Source: DAOSVX01 sp964447275 (lineage in GTDB: Bacteria; Bacillota_I; Bacilli_A; RF39; UBA660). Taken from it: 6,005 bases of DNA. Within the stretch, counting starts at the first letter, position 1. The number at the start of each line of letters is the position of its first letter. Location: the NCBI GenBank assembly GCA_964447275.1, contig CAYURI010000021.1:1-6005 (forward strand). Direction: 5' to 3'. A program made the translations under genes and the position numbers. Below, piece by piece: positions 5,890 to 6,005 of the stretch. A model generated the notes under the pieces. The model ran no database searches. It was not told the DNA's origin and was given only the letters and a program-made list of their open reading frames with translations.

Positions 5890-5911
5890 AAAAGATATTT
5901 TTTGGTATAAT
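5884..5911 (+). promoter_or_regulatory. Promoter of tRNA-Met
   Basis: TATAAT (5906-5911) has an upstream TG (5903-5904), forming an extended -10 element. The -35 candidate is TGTACA (5884-5889, 16-base spacer) or TTGTAC (5883-5888, 17-base spacer). The start near 5918 is about six bases before the mature tRNA. The -35 region is shared with the divergent nuclease promoter. Confidence 0.65.
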
Positions 5912-5923
5912 CATTTTGCTTAT

Positions 5924-6000
5924 GGCGACATAGCTCAGTTGGCTAGAGCGTCCGGTTCATACCCGGTAGGTCGGGAGTTCAAATCTCTCTGTCGCTACCA
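5924..6000 (+). tRNA. tRNA-Met (anticodon CAT), elongator type
   Basis: A full cloverleaf is visible. The acceptor stem GGCGACA (5924-5930) pairs with TGTCGCT (5990-5996), with a G-U first pair, then A and encoded CCA (5998-6000). The D stem GCTC/GAGC is at 5933-5936 and 5946-5949. The anticodon loop TTCATAC (5956-5962) has CAT at 5958-5960, and the T stem GGGAG/CTCTC encloses TTCAAAT. The G1-U72 end and the TTCATACCC context match the B. subtilis elongator tRNA-Met as I remember it. It lacks the three G-C anticodon-stem pairs and unpaired first position of initiator tRNA. The anticodon stem's outermost position (5951/5967) is T-T, leaving four pairs. A CAT tRNA could also be a lysidine-modified tRNA-Ile, but the overall sequence favours Met. 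More tRNA genes may follow beyond the window. Confidence 0.95.
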
Positions 6001-6005
6001 TAAGA

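Noticed and set aside
5924..6000. Initiator tRNA-fMet or lysidine tRNA-Ile
   Set aside because: The acceptor's first position pairs (G-U) and the anticodon stem lacks the three G-C pairs of the initiator; the overall sequence resembles the B. subtilis elongator tRNA-Met more than tRNA-Ile(CAT).
1..6005. Mobile element, CRISPR, phage or defence system
   Set aside because: No transposase, integrase, direct-repeat array, terminal repeats or toxin-antitoxin-like gene is visible; composition is uniform across the window.

Overview
This AT-rich window has compact genes, strong AGGAGG-type ribosome binding sites and B. subtilis-like promoters (TATAAT boxes, often with an upstream TG). It looks like chromosomal DNA of a low-GC Gram-positive bacterium, either an uncultured anaerobic member of the Bacilli/Mollicutes-related lineages or a Clostridium relative. 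Tryptophan is encoded by TGG and no internal TGA is needed, so the standard bacterial code applies and this is not a UGA=Trp mycoplasma. The taxon is inferred by eye from composition and gene content.

Region 1 (1-1736) is a tightly coupled pair: a NifU/IscU-like iron-sulfur scaffold homologue, then a protein of the GGGtGRT family, named for its glycine-rich motif and of unknown function as far as I know. A hairpin terminator closes the pair. Region 2 (1738-2625) is a single-gene unit with its own promoter and terminator, encoding a soluble 266-residue protein I do not recognise. Region 3 (2614-3319) holds rpsP (ribosomal protein S16 with a long lysine-rich tail) and khpA (KH-domain RNA-binding protein). 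The rpsP promoter's -35 box lies inside the preceding gene's terminator hairpin. A terminator follows khpA, so the usual rimM-trmD-rplS continuation is absent here.

Region 4 (3321-5260) is a cdsA-rseP operon combining CDP-diacylglycerol synthesis for phospholipids with a site-2 intramembrane protease; dxr, which often lies between them, is missing. It ends in a perfect 26-bp palindrome that can terminate transcription from both sides. Region 5 (5251-5889, minus strand) encodes a secreted or membrane-anchored staphylococcal-nuclease-type enzyme. Its promoter is so close to the start codon that the mRNA is probably leaderless. Region 6 (5884-6005) is a divergently transcribed elongator tRNA-Met (CAT) with its own promoter.

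Most of the window is housekeeping. The least understood parts are the scaffold/GGGtGRT pair and the orphan gene at 1789-2589. I see no mobile element, CRISPR array, phage gene or defence locus, and no intergenic stretch exceeds about 80 bases.
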